A program made the position numbers and the translations under genes. From contig JAKIUN010000006.1 in NCBI GenBank assembly GCA_021647505.1, forward strand, positions 1 through 64,000: a DNA stretch of 64,000 nucleotides, in the 5' to 3' direction. Positions 49,470 through 58,283 of this stretch are shown piece after piece. Positions within the stretch are counted from its first letter, which is position 1. Each line of letters starts with the position of its first letter. Origin of the DNA: Gammaproteobacteria bacterium (GTDB taxonomy: Bacteria; Pseudomonadota; Gammaproteobacteria; SZUA-152). A model generated the notes under the pieces. That model saw only the letters and a list, made by a program, of their open reading frames with translations, did no database searches and was not told where the DNA came from.

Positions 49470-50207
49470 ATGAAAGACTACCAACCCCAGCCTGACTTAC
49501 TCAAAGACCGCATCATCCTTGTCACCGGTGCTGCAGGCGCCATTGGCAGTGCGGCCGCCAAGGCCTTTGCGGCACACGGCGCCACTGTGGCGCTGCTGGA
49601 CAACCGTCAGGTAAAAACAGAAAAGATCTACGACGCCATTGTCGAGGCCGGGCACCCCCGCCCAGCCATCTGCCCACTGGATCTGGAAAAGGCTTCACCC
49701 AAACACTTCGTCAAGATCGCGGACATGTTGCACGATGAATTCGGACGCCTGGATGGCATCCTGCACGCGGCCGGTATGTTGGGCACACTCACGCCCCTCG
49801 ATCACTATGATCTCGCCCTGTGGTCACGCGTGATGCAGGTTAACCTCAACGCCGCCTACCTGATGACGCGCGCCTGCCTGAATCTGTTGCGCAAATCTGA
49901 CGATGCCTCGATCATCTTCAACTCTGCCCGCGAAGGCCGACAGGGCAAGGCCTACTGGGGCGCTTACGGCATCAGCCATGCGGCCGTCGAAAACATGATG
50001 GAAATCTTTGCTGATGAGCTGGAGGAGTGCACCCATATCCGAGCCAACAGCATTGACCCCGGCCCGGTACGCGGCCGTCTGCGCGCCCTCTCCTTCCCCG
50101 GCGAAGACCCCAACAGCGTCCCCGAGGCCGATACGATCATGGCCGACTACCTGTACCTGATGGGGCCGGACAGCAAGGGCGTCACCGGGCAACGCTTCAG
50201 CATTTGA
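49470..50207 (+). CDS. YciK-like SDR oxidoreductase with altered catalytic lysine
   Basis: A 245-residue SDR resembling YciK. Rossmann motif LVTGAAGAIGSAAA (residues 18-31), HAAGMLG where most have NNAG, catalytic Ser152 and Tyr166. The Tyr-x3-Lys motif reads YGISH: His170 replaces the Lys normally required for catalysis. AAGGCGG lies ~15 bases before the ATG, so the ribosome binding site is loose. The protein may have changed activity, or act as a binding protein. It is divergent from the aldolase/SDR fusion with ~290 bases between, which hold a TATAAT at 49227. Confidence 0.88.
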   Translation: MKDYQPQPDLLKDRIILVTGAAGAIGSAAAKAFAAHGATVALLDNRQVKTEKIYDAIVEAGHPRPAICPLDLEKASPKHFVKIADMLHDEFGRLDGILHAAGMLGTLTPLDHYDLALWSRVMQVNLNAAYLMTRACLNLLRKSDDASIIFNSAREGRQGKAYWGAYGISHAAVENMMEIFADELEECTHIRANSIDPGPVRGRLRALSFPGEDPNSVPEADTIMADYLYLMGPDSKGVTGQRFSI

Positions 50208-50265
50208 AGAGTTGAGCTCCGAACTGCGGAAACGTACATATCAAGAAGTTATTTCGTGCACGTTC

Positions 50266-50868
50266 CTAATCAACCAACTCAACGCCTAGACTATCAAGGA
50301 GTCTTGTTGCTTCGCAACGTGAGAATTTTGCCCTTGAAATAATATTGAAGTAAACGTCAATATTATAATTAATCGCTTCCGTAAAATTTGCACCGGTCAG
50401 ATTTGTGTTATTAAATAATCCATTAGAAAAGTCTGTATAAGAAAAATTAGCTTCACTAAAATTACCTTCTCTAAAATCAACATCGTGCGCCTTACACTCT
50501 TCAATTATAATTTCTTCTAAGCTAAGGCCGAAAAATGAGGAATCATTTATTATACATTTATAAAATTTAATTGGTGAGTTTAACTTGAAAGTTGACCAAG
50601 AAGCTTTTGTCCAGTCTATCCCTATTGCTTTGCATTCCTCAAACATGACATCTATAAATTTACTCTGCTCAATGCTTATAAGACTGAGGTTACATTTTGC
50701 GAAATTACAATCGATGAACTTGCTTTTATCTAAAATCGCACCACTAAAGTCACAATCGCTAAATCTGCAATTATCAAATTCTTTAGAAATTAATTCGTTA
50801 CCAGATAAATTCAAACCTTTAAAATTCTTAGATAGATACTCACCAGTTTTATCTTCGATTTCACTCAT
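50266..50868 (-). CDS. Pentapeptide-repeat protein
   Basis: A 200-residue protein of A(D/N)LXX-type pentapeptides, for example FDNCRFSDCDFSGAILDKSK, then FIDCNFAKCNLS, and FREGNFSEANFSYTDFSNGL with FNNTNLTGANF. These fold as a right-handed quadrilateral beta helix. The length and two-part repeat layout resemble Qnr/McbG proteins that protect DNA gyrase, but that role is inference; most pentapeptide proteins have unknown function. The gene is very AT-rich compared with its neighbours and lies between an SDR gene and intron/recombinase relics, so it was probably acquired by transfer. Confidence 0.88.
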   Translation of the reverse strand: MSEIEDKTGEYLSKNFKGLNLSGNELISKEFDNCRFSDCDFSGAILDKSKFIDCNFAKCNLSLISIEQSKFIDVMFEECKAIGIDWTKASWSTFKLNSPIKFYKCIINDSSFFGLSLEEIIIEECKAHDVDFREGNFSEANFSYTDFSNGLFNNTNLTGANFTEAINYNIDVYFNIISRAKFSRCEATRLLDSLGVELVD

Positions 50869-50904
50869 CGTAACCTCTTAATATACCCCTATTGATGAAG
50901 CCGT

Positions 50905-50985
50905 CACGGTAGGAATGCCAGTCGCCTGCCCCCGCATAGATCCCCGCATGAGTTTTCCCTCACGGGGCTCCTCGGTTACACTCGC
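50905..50985 (-). ncRNA. Group II intron 3' relic (domains V and VI)
   Basis: Minus strand, domain V at 50970-50938: GAGCCCCGTGAG-GGAAAA-CTCATG-CGGGGATCT, with the AGC triad, a stem, a two-base bulge and a purine loop. Domain VI at 50933-50909: GGGGGCAG-GCGA-CTGGCATTCC with an unpaired A in the 3' arm, followed by TACC. This is the order and spacing of a group II intron end. No reverse transcriptase gene or 5' domains are found upstream, so it is a relic. It ends about 40 bases before the pentapeptide gene. Confidence 0.55.
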
Positions 50986-51084
50986 TTCCGTACTGATTGT
51001 TAATACCATCAAATGACTCTTCCCTACGCTGAGTTTTGCTTATATTGCCCCGAATCTTCTCTGTTCGGTATAAGTTACAGTTGG

Positions 51085-51128
51085 CGCATATTCCACGTGG
51101 GCATGAAAAGCCTGCCCACCCTACCAGG
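51085..51128. repeat. Dispersed repeat, second copy of the 21271 element
   Basis: CGCATATTCCACGTGGGCAT, GAAAAGCC loop, TGCCCACCCTACCAGG. Identical to 21271-21314 except at a few loop positions; both are followed within 40 bases by GATTAATATC. Confidence 0.75.
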
Positions 51129-51228
51129 TTTTTTGTGGGGAGCCATCAGACCCCGCCCCGATTAATATCTACACTGTAACCTCACTCCGAGGGATACTCA
51201 TCCAAAACACGGGGTTACAGGATCATGA

Positions 51229-51620
51229 CACCATCAAACATCCAATATTCAAGCACGATTATCAAACCCATCTGCAACACCTTAAACTGAAAGGCCTGCA
51301 ACCCAAGACCATCGAGGCCTATGCACGTGCCATCCGCCGTATCGGTAACTATTTTGGCTATCAGCTCCATGACTTGTCCGAAGCACAATTGCTCAATTAT
51401 TTTTCCCAGCTGCTCGACACCCTCTCATGGAGTGCCGTTAAGCTCGATTTGTATGGCCTGAAGTTCTTTTATCAGCATGTTCTGAGTAAACCCTGAATGA
51501 ATATCAACCTGATCAAGCCGCCGCGCCGTACGGCTGCCGGACATCGTGACAATTGAGGAGGCGACAACCCTGTCGATAGGCGTGCGCCAGTACGTCTCAC
51601 CGACAGCGGCCTTCCCCTTC
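51229..51620 (+). pseudogene. Tyrosine recombinase (phage-integrase type), N-terminal remnant
   Basis: In frame from 51229 the plus strand reads HPIFKHDYQTHLQHLKLKGL, QPKTIEAYARAIRRIGNYFG, then LSEAQLLNYFSQLL, SWSAVKLDLYGLKFFYQHVL and SKP, a typical core-binding (SAM-like) domain of tyrosine recombinases found with IS91-like elements. A TGA replaces the expected Trp after SKP (51493), the text continues MNINLIKPP, and a frameshift near 51525 is needed to reach VRLPDIVTIEEA. The catalytic domain with Arg and Tyr is absent. No intact start is present. Confidence 0.75.
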
Positions 51621-52053
51621 TGACCACAGGGTCGACAACTCCAAAGTGAGTAACGAGGCTACATATAGGTTCACTTGCGTTACGGTCTGTGGTTTTGCTC
51701 ATAGGAAACTTACAACCCTTGATTGCTCAAACGCTGCTTCCCGGTGCGATGAAGGTGTATGAACAACTCCTCCCTGGGGATTCTACCTCGTTAGATTAAT
51801 CGCCGGTAACGGCATACGGCCAGACTCGAATTAAAGGAAAAATACGAGCTATATTATTCCTGCCCCTCACGAAAAATACGGCAACACCCTGCGTAAAATC
51901 TCGCCCAACGGCCATATTGTCGACCACTTTTCGATACAAACGATGCTGATTTGTGGCATTATCCGCGCCTCGTTTTACCTCTCACAGCCCGCCACCCGCT
52001 GGCGCGGCTCCCCGGGTATTGCCAATCCACACGCTCTAATCGGTATCAATACA
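51621..52053. other. Degenerate sequence upstream of ybiT
   Basis: About 430 bases of probable mobile-element debris following the recombinase remnant, then the ybiT leader. No intact gene; a 76-codon reading on minus (51472-51702) overlaps the remnant and is not supported. Confidence 0.4.
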
Positions 52054-53637
52054 GTGCTAGCAACCGCAAATATCACCATGCAATTCGGCGCCAAGCCGCT
52101 CTTTGAAGACGTCTCCATCAAATTCGGTGACGGCAATCGTTATGGCCTGATCGGCGCCAATGGCTGTGGCAAATCCACCTTCATGAAAATCCTCGGCGGC
52201 AACCTGGAACCCAGCGCCGGTAACGTCTCAAAAGACCCCAACCAACGCATCGGCAAGCTGCGCCAGAATCAGTTCGCCTACGAAGAATTCAGCGTGGTCG
52301 ACACGGTCATTATGGGCTACGAGGAGCTGTGGAAGGTCAAGGCCGAACGCGACACTATCTACGCCAACCCGGAAATGACCGAGGAAGATGGCATTCGCGC
52401 CGGCGAGCTGGAGGCCGAGTTTGCCGAGATGAACGGCTACACTGCCGAGACCCGTGCCGGTGAACTACTCGCTGGCGTGGGCATTCCCGTCGAGCAGCAC
52501 TACGGGCTCATGAGCGAAGTGGCGCCCGGCTGGAAACTGCGCGTGCTGCTGGCGCAAGTCCTGTTTTCCGATCCTGATATCATGCTGTTGGACGAACCGA
52601 CCAACAACCTGGATATCAATACTATCGGCTGGCTGGAAGGCATGCTCAATGAGCGTAATTGCACCATGATCATCATTTCCCATGATCGCCACTTTCTTAA
52701 CAGCGTCTGCACCCATATGGCGGATCTGGATTATGGAGAAATACGCCTGTACCCCGGCTCCTACGACGAATACATGACAGCGGCAACCCAGGCCAGCGAA
52801 CGCCTGCTGTCAGACAATGCGAAGAAAAAGACACAGATTGCCGAACTCAAGGCCTTCGTCAGCCGGTTTTCGGCCAATGCATCGAAATCAAAACAGGCCA
52901 CGTCCCGCGCCCGGCAGATCGACAAAATCAAACTGGCAGAAGTGAAGCCCTCCAGCCGCCAAAACCCATTCATCCGCTTTGAGCAGGACAGGAAACTGCA
53001 CCGCCTGGCACTTGAGGTCGAGGGTCTGGGCAAGCATTTCGATGAACGACTGTTTGCCGATCTCAAGCTGATGGTGGAAGTTGGTGAACGTATCGCCATT
53101 ATCGGCCCCAACGGGGTTGGCAAATCCACCCTGATGAAATGCCTGGTTGGTGATATGCAGCCGGATGCCGGCACCGTGAAATGGTCCGAGAACGCAACGA
53201 TTGGCTACTATGCGCAGGATCACGCTGCCGATTTCGAGAAAAAAATGTCCTTGTACGACTGGATGGATCAATGGGGTAAGGAAAACGATGATGAACAGGT
53301 CATTCGCAGCACCCTGGGCCGTCTGCTATTTTCCCAGGATGACATCAACAAGACCGTAAACGTGATCTCCGGCGGTGAGCAAGGCCGCATGTTGTTCGGC
53401 AAGCTGATGCTGCAGAGGCCTAACATCATGTTGCTGGACGAACCCACCAACCACCTCGACATGGAATCCATCGAGTCCCTGAATCTGGCGCTGGAAAACT
53501 ACCCCGGCACGCTGATTTTCGTTAGTCACGACCGCGAGTTCGTCTCCTCTCTAGCCACCCGCATCATCGAGCTAACACCCACGGGCATCATCGATATCCA
53601 CGGTGGCTACGAAGAATATCTGCGCAACCGGGGTTAA
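52054..53637 (+). CDS. ybiT: ABC-F ATPase YbiT
   Basis: A 527-residue ABC-F protein (two ATPase domains, no membrane part) acting on the ribosome. The sequence follows E. coli YbiT closely: [20 protein letters not shown], Walker [10 protein letters not shown] and GPNGVGKST, signature-type motifs, two LLDEPTN Walker B sites ([20 protein letters not shown]) and the linker [20 protein letters not shown]. The GTG at 52054 aligns with the start of E. coli YbiT (530 residues); a reading from 51943 would add an unrelated leader. The ribosome binding site is weak. Confidence 0.93.
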   Translation: MLATANITMQFGAKPLFEDVSIKFGDGNRYGLIGANGCGKSTFMKILGGNLEPSAGNVSKDPNQRIGKLRQNQFAYEEFSVVDTVIMGYEELWKVKAERDTIYANPEMTEEDGIRAGELEAEFAEMNGYTAETRAGELLAGVGIPVEQHYGLMSEVAPGWKLRVLLAQVLFSDPDIMLLDEPTNNLDINTIGWLEGMLNERNCTMIIISHDRHFLNSVCTHMADLDYGEIRLYPGSYDEYMTAATQASERLLSDNAKKKTQIAELKAFVSRFSANASKSKQATSRARQIDKIKLAEVKPSSRQNPFIRFEQDRKLHRLALEVEGLGKHFDERLFADLKLMVEVGERIAIIGPNGVGKSTLMKCLVGDMQPDAGTVKWSENATIGYYAQDHAADFEKKMSLYDWMDQWGKENDDEQVIRSTLGRLLFSQDDINKTVNVISGGEQGRMLFGKLMLQRPNIMLLDEPTNHLDMESIESLNLALENYPGTLIFVSHDREFVSSLATRIIELTPTGIIDIHGGYEEYLRNRG

Positions 53638-53640
53638 TCA

Positions 53641-53703
53641 GGGTGGGCACTGCCCACCGAGCAAATTTTTCCGCAACTCTTTGCTTGGTGGCGCCCGCCC
53701 TAC
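53641..53703. repeat. GGTGGGCA-TGCCCACC repeats after ybiT
   Basis: GGGTGGGCACTGCCCACC (53641-53658) followed by AGCAAATTTTTCCGCAACTC, then TTTGCT..GGCGCCCGCCCTAC. The parts can fold as two hairpins and may end the ybiT transcript. Confidence 0.55.
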
Positions 53704-53732
53704 TTGGCTCTTTAATCTCTTGGAGTTCTATT

Positions 53733-54010
53733 CCCCGCCGCTTGGGGCGGGGATGTTTACTTAGAGAAGAAAAATAGGGGTGAGCGTTTTTCTGTGAACC
53801 CCAACATGAAGATGCTTCCGTAACTCCCCAAGCATCCGCGACTGCCTACGTTGCGGAATAAATACAACGTGATACTTACAGCCCCATCTCGTATGACTCA
53901 TAACTCTGGTATTCGTTCATTTGTAAATTTTCTTCTCTTGGTCGAGTTCAGAGATTTACAATGACCGCAGTATTAGGTCAAACCTTTGCCCCCCCCAGCA
54001 GAGCCGGGGG
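53733..54010 (-). mobile_element. Deleted IS200-like element (relic with both subterminal hairpins)
   Basis: A CCCCGCC-GCTTGG-type loop-GGCGGGG hairpin (53733-53752) and a CCCCC..GGGGG hairpin (53991-54010) enclose ~240 bases that include the start of an IS200/IS605-type transposase on the minus strand. Hairpins near both ends are the hallmark of this single-strand transposing family. The size is less than half of a full IS200. Confidence 0.6.
53766..53920 (-). pseudogene. IS200-type Y1 transposase remnant (tnpA)
   Basis: The minus strand starts ATG at 53920 (MNEYQSYESYEMG) and, after a one- or two-base frame change, continues GCKYHVVFIPQRRQSRMLGE, then LRKHL. This matches IS200 TnpA openings (W-x-CKYHVVFIPK-RR, GELRRHLGEVF). 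The HUH motif and the catalytic Tyr region are missing. Not functional. Confidence 0.7.
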
Positions 54011-54350
54011 ATTACCTTACTAATTGAATAAAATCCTGAATTGACTTGTAAAAAAAATTATTCTAAATTGTTCTGCGCATATTCATTTTAATTAGTAATG
54101 AATATGTGCTCTGTATTACTGCCGGGTCAGTCTGAAAAGAATATATTGTGCGCGCATTTCTTTACTGACGTTTCACAGTTTTTTCTGAACTGGAACCCAC
54201 TAGCTATCGTATGACAAGACGAAGACATGATCTTTATTCGCCAAAATTATACAATTGATAGCAACCCCCACTTAAATTGAAATTGACTTTTCTCTATACG
54301 CAACATTACAGAAAGCCATGAAATTTCAATTTTTAATAAGGAAATTAGAA
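54011..54350. other. AT-rich region upstream of the protease gene
   Basis: About 340 bases, AT-rich, no gene seen. It should contain the promoter of the protease gene; several weak -10-like TATAAT-type words occur but no clear pair. Confidence 0.4.
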
Positions 54351-55430
54351 ATGGAAAACAATATGAGTAAATTCGCATTTTTTACTGCGGCTTCAGTAGT
54401 AGCTGTTCTAATCACATCTGTAGCGCAAGCTGAGCAGAACAGTGGCATTGCGAACAACAAGCTAAACTTTGTAAAAATTGATCAACCAGCCTCGTTCATC
54501 TATGGTGATAATCTGGTAACAGATGTATTGATGGAAAGCGATCTCGAAGCAGCATCCACTGAGCGCACTCCTGAACAACGTGCTGCAGGGTTGAGCGCTG
54601 TAATGGTTACGTCAGATGGCGAGCAATTTGAATCAAAAATAGATCCAGGAGATGCAGCCATATTCGAAAAAGCCATTAACGCTCTGGAACAAGCCGGTTA
54701 CTCTGCTTCAATATTTAGTAATCCGAGTGTCAGCCCACGAAACATAAACAAGATCATGACAGATTCTCATGGGGCCGACAGTGGTATTGGTTATGGGTCT
54801 GACAATGATGTTGGCATAGAGGTGGTTATTGGCTCAGATAACCGTATTCGAATCACGAATACCGTCACTTCACCCAATTGGCATATCGGGCGTATTGATG
54901 TGGGCTGTACTGGAACGCTAATCAGTCCACGACATGTGTTAACAGCGGGTCACTGTCTCGCAAATGGCTCGGGCCAGTGGTATAACAATCTCAACTTCTC
55001 TGTTGCACAAAATGGTTCTCATAAACCCTGGGGAAGTGAAAGATGGACCAGGGCGATTACTACTAACGGATGGTTCAATAATCGGGACTTCGATTATGAT
55101 TATGGCATGATCGTTCTGGCTGCGGCTCCGCATGGTGGCAATGCAGGTTGGGGTACTTACAGCGGTGGTACTCATAGAATAACGGGTTATCCAGGTGATA
55201 AGCCTTTTGGTACCATGTGGACTCATTTCGGCACTCCCTGGACAAGTGGATCCATGCGTCTTTGTTACACCATTGACACTGCGGGCGGGCAAAGTGGTAG
55301 CGGAATCGCAGATACATCTGGCCATGTCCGTGGTATTCATACCACAGGATCGCGGACACAAAACTGTGGCACCAGAATGACTGGCACCGTTTTCAACACT
55401 CTAAAAAACTGGATAGCCACCTACCAGTAA
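54351..55430 (+). CDS. Secreted trypsin-like serine protease (S1B/V8-like)
   Basis: A 359-residue exported protease: signal peptide ending SVAQA-EQ, a ~130-residue pro-region, then the chymotrypsin-fold domain (about 170-359). The triad is visible: His201 in VLTAGHCLA, Asp250 in DFDYDYGMIVL and Ser315 in TAGGQSGSGI, in a glutamyl-endopeptidase-like setting. The ATG at 54351 has AAGGA 8 bases before it. The gene is AT-rich. A shared terminator separates it from a convergent small lipoprotein gene. It probably acts outside the cell or in the periplasm after removal of the pro-region. Confidence 0.9.
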   Translation: MENNMSKFAFFTAASVVAVLITSVAQAEQNSGIANNKLNFVKIDQPASFIYGDNLVTDVLMESDLEAASTERTPEQRAAGLSAVMVTSDGEQFESKIDPGDAAIFEKAINALEQAGYSASIFSNPSVSPRNINKIMTDSHGADSGIGYGSDNDVGIEVVIGSDNRIRITNTVTSPNWHIGRIDVGCTGTLISPRHVLTAGHCLANGSGQWYNNLNFSVAQNGSHKPWGSERWTRAITTNGWFNNRDFDYDYGMIVLAAAPHGGNAGWGTYSGGTHRITGYPGDKPFGTMWTHFGTPWTSGSMRLCYTIDTAGGQSGSGIADTSGHVRGIHTTGSRTQNCGTRMTGTVFNTLKNWIATYQ

Positions 55431-55458
55431 GTGACGTTGACATAACTAAAAGCAGGTC

Positions 55459-55511
55459 GGCCTGCCGTATTCTTCCTCTCTATTTCTCTTTAGAGGGAAG
55501 CTCGGCAGGCC
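55459..55511. terminator. Shared bidirectional terminator
   Basis: GGCCTGCCG..CTTCCTCT..AGAGGGAAG..CGGCAGGCC forms a long two-part stem between the convergent protease and lipoprotein genes. Confidence 0.7.
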
Positions 55512-55534
55512 ATCTTTTCTGGAAACATTCAGAC

Positions 55535-55822
55535 TTAGCGTAAAGTGCCCTTCACACGAGATATACTGTTGAGTTCATCTATAATAGATTGAGACGCCTT
55601 CAAGTGGATCTGTACTGGAAATGACTCCAAAACGACCACATCTTTCACGACCCCCTCCCTTTCCAGTACCCGCACTCTTTGTAAGACAGGGTCAGGAGAC
55701 TCTGCACTGCCGATTATGAGCGCTTCTTTCAACTTGCCGCTATTGCTGCTGTCTACGGGCTGGTTTTTACCACTGCACCCCATTAGAAAGAAAACCACCG
55801 AGAAGATCAATAATGTTTTCAT
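55535..55822 (-). CDS. Small lipoprotein, possible I9-like protease inhibitor
   Basis: A 95-residue lipoprotein: lipobox FFLMGC-SG with Cys16. The ~70-residue mature domain reads ALIIGSAESPDPVLQRVRVL, EREGVVKDVVVLES, FPVQIHLKASQSIIDELNSI and SRVKGTL, a beta-alpha-beta-beta-alpha-beta-like pattern that resembles inhibitor/propeptide domains of the I9 type. It faces the serine protease gene and ends 105 bases from it. An inhibitor protecting the cell from that protease is a reasonable guess, not shown by sequence identity. Confidence 0.6.
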   Translation of the reverse strand: MKTLLIFSVVFFLMGCSGKNQPVDSSNSGKLKEALIIGSAESPDPVLQRVRVLEREGVVKDVVVLESFPVQIHLKASQSIIDELNSISRVKGTLR

Positions 55823-56152
55823 GTGTCATACTCCCTTTAGAAAATTTCCTTCGTGGCCCCGGGGGCCAGACCAAGCTGACCTACTGACTTCAATAACTAT
55901 TCCCACGAGAATCTGCCTTTATTCTCACTTAGAGTGGCCATTTTTCCATCAAAATGGTGAAATAGGCTGTTTAAGGCTTCTGAATTTAGCTGAATTAATA
56001 CGTTTTCTCAATGAATTGCTGTGATCCGACCGACCCCTGCTCACTAAGACATGGAGTTCTGGCGTAATAGCAATTATGAAGGATCCAAAAAAACAAAAGA
56101 CCCGCCCCCTGGGGGACAGGCCTTTACCGGCTTATATCGGCAAAAAAACGGC
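55823..56152. other. Spacer between the lipoprotein and DUF1566 genes
   Basis: About 330 bases. The right part (56080-56128) is a C/G-rich hairpin CCCCC-A/T-GGGGG followed on the minus strand by TTTTGTTTTTTT, an intrinsic terminator for the DUF1566 gene. The left part holds the lipoprotein promoter. No gene seen. Confidence 0.55.
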
Positions 56153-56689
56153 TTAACGCGCGTCACGCACCAAACGCACCTTCCATTCCTGTTGCGTGTT
56201 GCCCATGTAGCTCTTGCCATGTAGGAAGTACACCAGCCAGATACCCTTCTCATAGTCCCGCTCCGGGGTGGCTGACCAGAAACCAGTCGGCGGCATGGCA
56301 GGGAATATTTCAAGATTGACGGCCGGGCTAATACAACGGTGTTCAACGATGCCCTCAAGCTCTTTCAGGGTCGGCAGACGCCAGTCGCGGTAGCCGGCAA
56401 AGCCAGCACCGCCATTCATTCGTTTGATGAGGCGCCCGGCATCCTTCCATTCATACTGGGCCGCCACACCTACGCAACTACCGCCCTGCCACTGCATGCC
56501 CAGGGGGCAGCGCATCCAGGCCAGTTTGCTTTTGGTATCGGTCACGGTGCCATTGGCATGTTCCCGGAATTGCTCGCTGGGGGTCGACGCATAGGTCTTT
56601 AGGTCGCAATCCTGGGCCAATAGCGACCCACTGATCACCATCAGAAGGATCGTTAATATTAGTCGTCGAAAACACATTTTGGTGGGCAT
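56153..56689 (-). CDS. Secreted DUF1566 domain protein
   Basis: A 178-residue exported protein (signal peptide ending SLLAQ-DC near residue 26). The DUF1566 (Lcl-like) domain is clear: GTVTDTKSKLAWMRCPLGMQ, AGFAGYRDWRLPTLKELEGI, INxxxFP-like NLEIFPAMPPTGFWSATP and VRLVRDAR at the end. Cys residues could form disulfides. Such domains occur in surface and secreted proteins and lack a defined activity. It lies just downstream of the flagellar operon on the same strand, but its own signal and spacing suggest separate expression. Confidence 0.88.
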   Translation of the reverse strand: MPTKMCFRRLILTILLMVISGSLLAQDCDLKTYASTPSEQFREHANGTVTDTKSKLAWMRCPLGMQWQGGSCVGVAAQYEWKDAGRLIKRMNGGAGFAGYRDWRLPTLKELEGIVEHRCISPAVNLEIFPAMPPTGFWSATPERDYEKGIWLVYFLHGKSYMGNTQQEWKVRLVRDAR

Positions 56690-56858
56690 TTTGCAGTGTA
56701 ACTCATGGTTTGGGGTCTGTTGCCGGTCTGGTATGACAACGGCTCGTCAATATGTTTCAACTAGATCGGACACAGCTCGCCAGTCTAAAGCCTGAAACTG
56801 AACAGTAGCTGACTGAAATGGGAATTCTTTCCTTGATTTCCCGCAGCCTTCCCCAACA

Positions 56859-58283
56859 CTATCCCCCGCCTGCATACGGATTTCCAGCGGCAGGCACAGG
56901 GGCACTTTGGACAACTTCGGGCTCCGGCTCCGGCGGACACAATCCCTGTAGCGCCGAGATGCTTTCCACCAGTGACACGGGCTCGTTCATGCCCTGTTGT
57001 AGAAACCGGGTAAGCTGCGGATAGAGGGCGATGGATTCGTCCACCTGCGGATCACTGCCGGCCTGATAGGCACCGACGCTGATGAGGTCGCGGTGCTGGC
57101 GATAGATAGTGTATATCCGCTTAAAACGATGCGCCGCCTTGAGGTGTTCGTCGCAGGTGATCTCGGTCATCGCACGGCTGATAGAGGCCTCGACGTCGAT
57201 GGCCGGGTAATGCCCAGCCTCCGCCAGCTCCCGCGACAAGACCACGTGGCCATCGAGGATGGCGCGTGCCGCGTCGGCAATGGGATCTTGCTGGTCATCG
57301 CCCTCGGTAAGCACGGTATAGAAGGCAGTAATGGAGCCGCCGCCGCTGTCGCCGTTGCCGGCGCGCTCCACCAGCTGTGGAATTTTGGCGAACACCGAGG
57401 GCGGATAGCCCTTGGTGGCCGGCGGCTCGCCGATGGCCAGGGCCACCTCACGCTGCGCCTGGGCATAACGGGTCAGGGAGTCCATCAGCAGCAGTACGTT
57501 CTGGCCTTGATCGCGGAAATACTCCGCCACGCTGGTGGCCAACGCCGCGCCGTGCAGACGCATCACCGGCGAGTCGTCGGCCGGCGAGGCGATCACCACG
57601 GCGCGCGCCATACCCTCCTCGCCCAAGATATTCTCGATGAATTCCTTCACCTCACGGCCACGTTCGCCGATCAGGCCCACCACGATTACATCCGCCGTGG
57701 TATAGCGGGTCATCATTCCCAGCAGCACGCTCTTGCCCACGCCGGAACCGGCGAACAGGCCCATGCGCTGGCCGCGGCCGACGCTCATCAGGGCATTGAT
57801 GCTGCGGATGCCCACATCCAGCGGCTCACGGATGGGCTGCCGCGCCATGGGATTGATACTGCGCCCCGTGAGCGGTGTGCGGTGGGTGTGGGTAATGGGG
57901 CCCTTGCCGTCGAGGGGGTTGCCGCCGCCATCCAATACCCGTCCCAGCAAGGCCGGGCCGACGGGCACGTCATAGGCCTCACCGGTGGGCGTGACACGGG
58001 CATTGGGCACGATGCCCTGAACCCGGCCAATGGGCATCAGAAACAGTTTTTCACCGGAGAAACCGACCACCTCGGCCTCGATGTCTTTCCCCTCCGGACC
58101 CTCCACCAGGCAGCGTGCACCGACCGGGGCATGGCAGCCCACGGCCTCCAGGGTCAGACCCACCATGCGCGTAAGCCGGCCCTCGACGATAAGGCGAGGT
58201 TTTTCGACCCGCTCACGGGCAGCGCTGAGGTGACGGATCCAGCGCGGGCTGCGGGGCAACGCGGGCGGCTCGGTGGCGCTCAC
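56859..58283 (-). CDS. fliI: Flagellum-specific export ATPase
   Basis: A 474-residue F1-beta-like ATPase energising flagellar type III export. Walker [34 protein letters not shown], Walker B-type [20 protein letters not shown] and [14 protein letters not shown] are all typical of FliI. The GTG start overlaps the fliH stop by four bases. It is the last gene of the flagellar run in this window: fliJ, which usually follows, is not present in the next 170 bases or beyond. Confidence 0.96.
   Translation of the reverse strand: MSATEPPALPRSPRWIRHLSAARERVEKPRLIVEGRLTRMVGLTLEAVGCHAPVGARCLVEGPEGKDIEAEVVGFSGEKLFLMPIGRVQGIVPNARVTPTGEAYDVPVGPALLGRVLDGGGNPLDGKGPITHTHRTPLTGRSINPMARQPIREPLDVGIRSINALMSVGRGQRMGLFAGSGVGKSVLLGMMTRYTTADVIVVGLIGERGREVKEFIENILGEEGMARAVVIASPADDSPVMRLHGAALATSVAEYFRDQGQNVLLLMDSLTRYAQAQREVALAIGEPPATKGYPPSVFAKIPQLVERAGNGDSGGGSITAFYTVLTEGDDQQDPIADAARAILDGHVVLSRELAEAGHYPAIDVEASISRAMTEITCDEHLKAAHRFKRIYTIYRQHRDLISVGAYQAGSDPQVDESIALYPQLTRFLQQGMNEPVSLVESISALQGLCPPEPEPEVVQSAPVPAAGNPYAGGG

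Noticed and set aside
51472..51702. 76-codon reading on minus strand
   Set aside because: Antisense to the recombinase remnant; no domain or ribosome binding site.
56690..56858. Possible truncated fliJ after fliI
   Set aside because: Only ~170 bases with no coiled-coil reading on the minus strand; fliJ needs about 430 bases.
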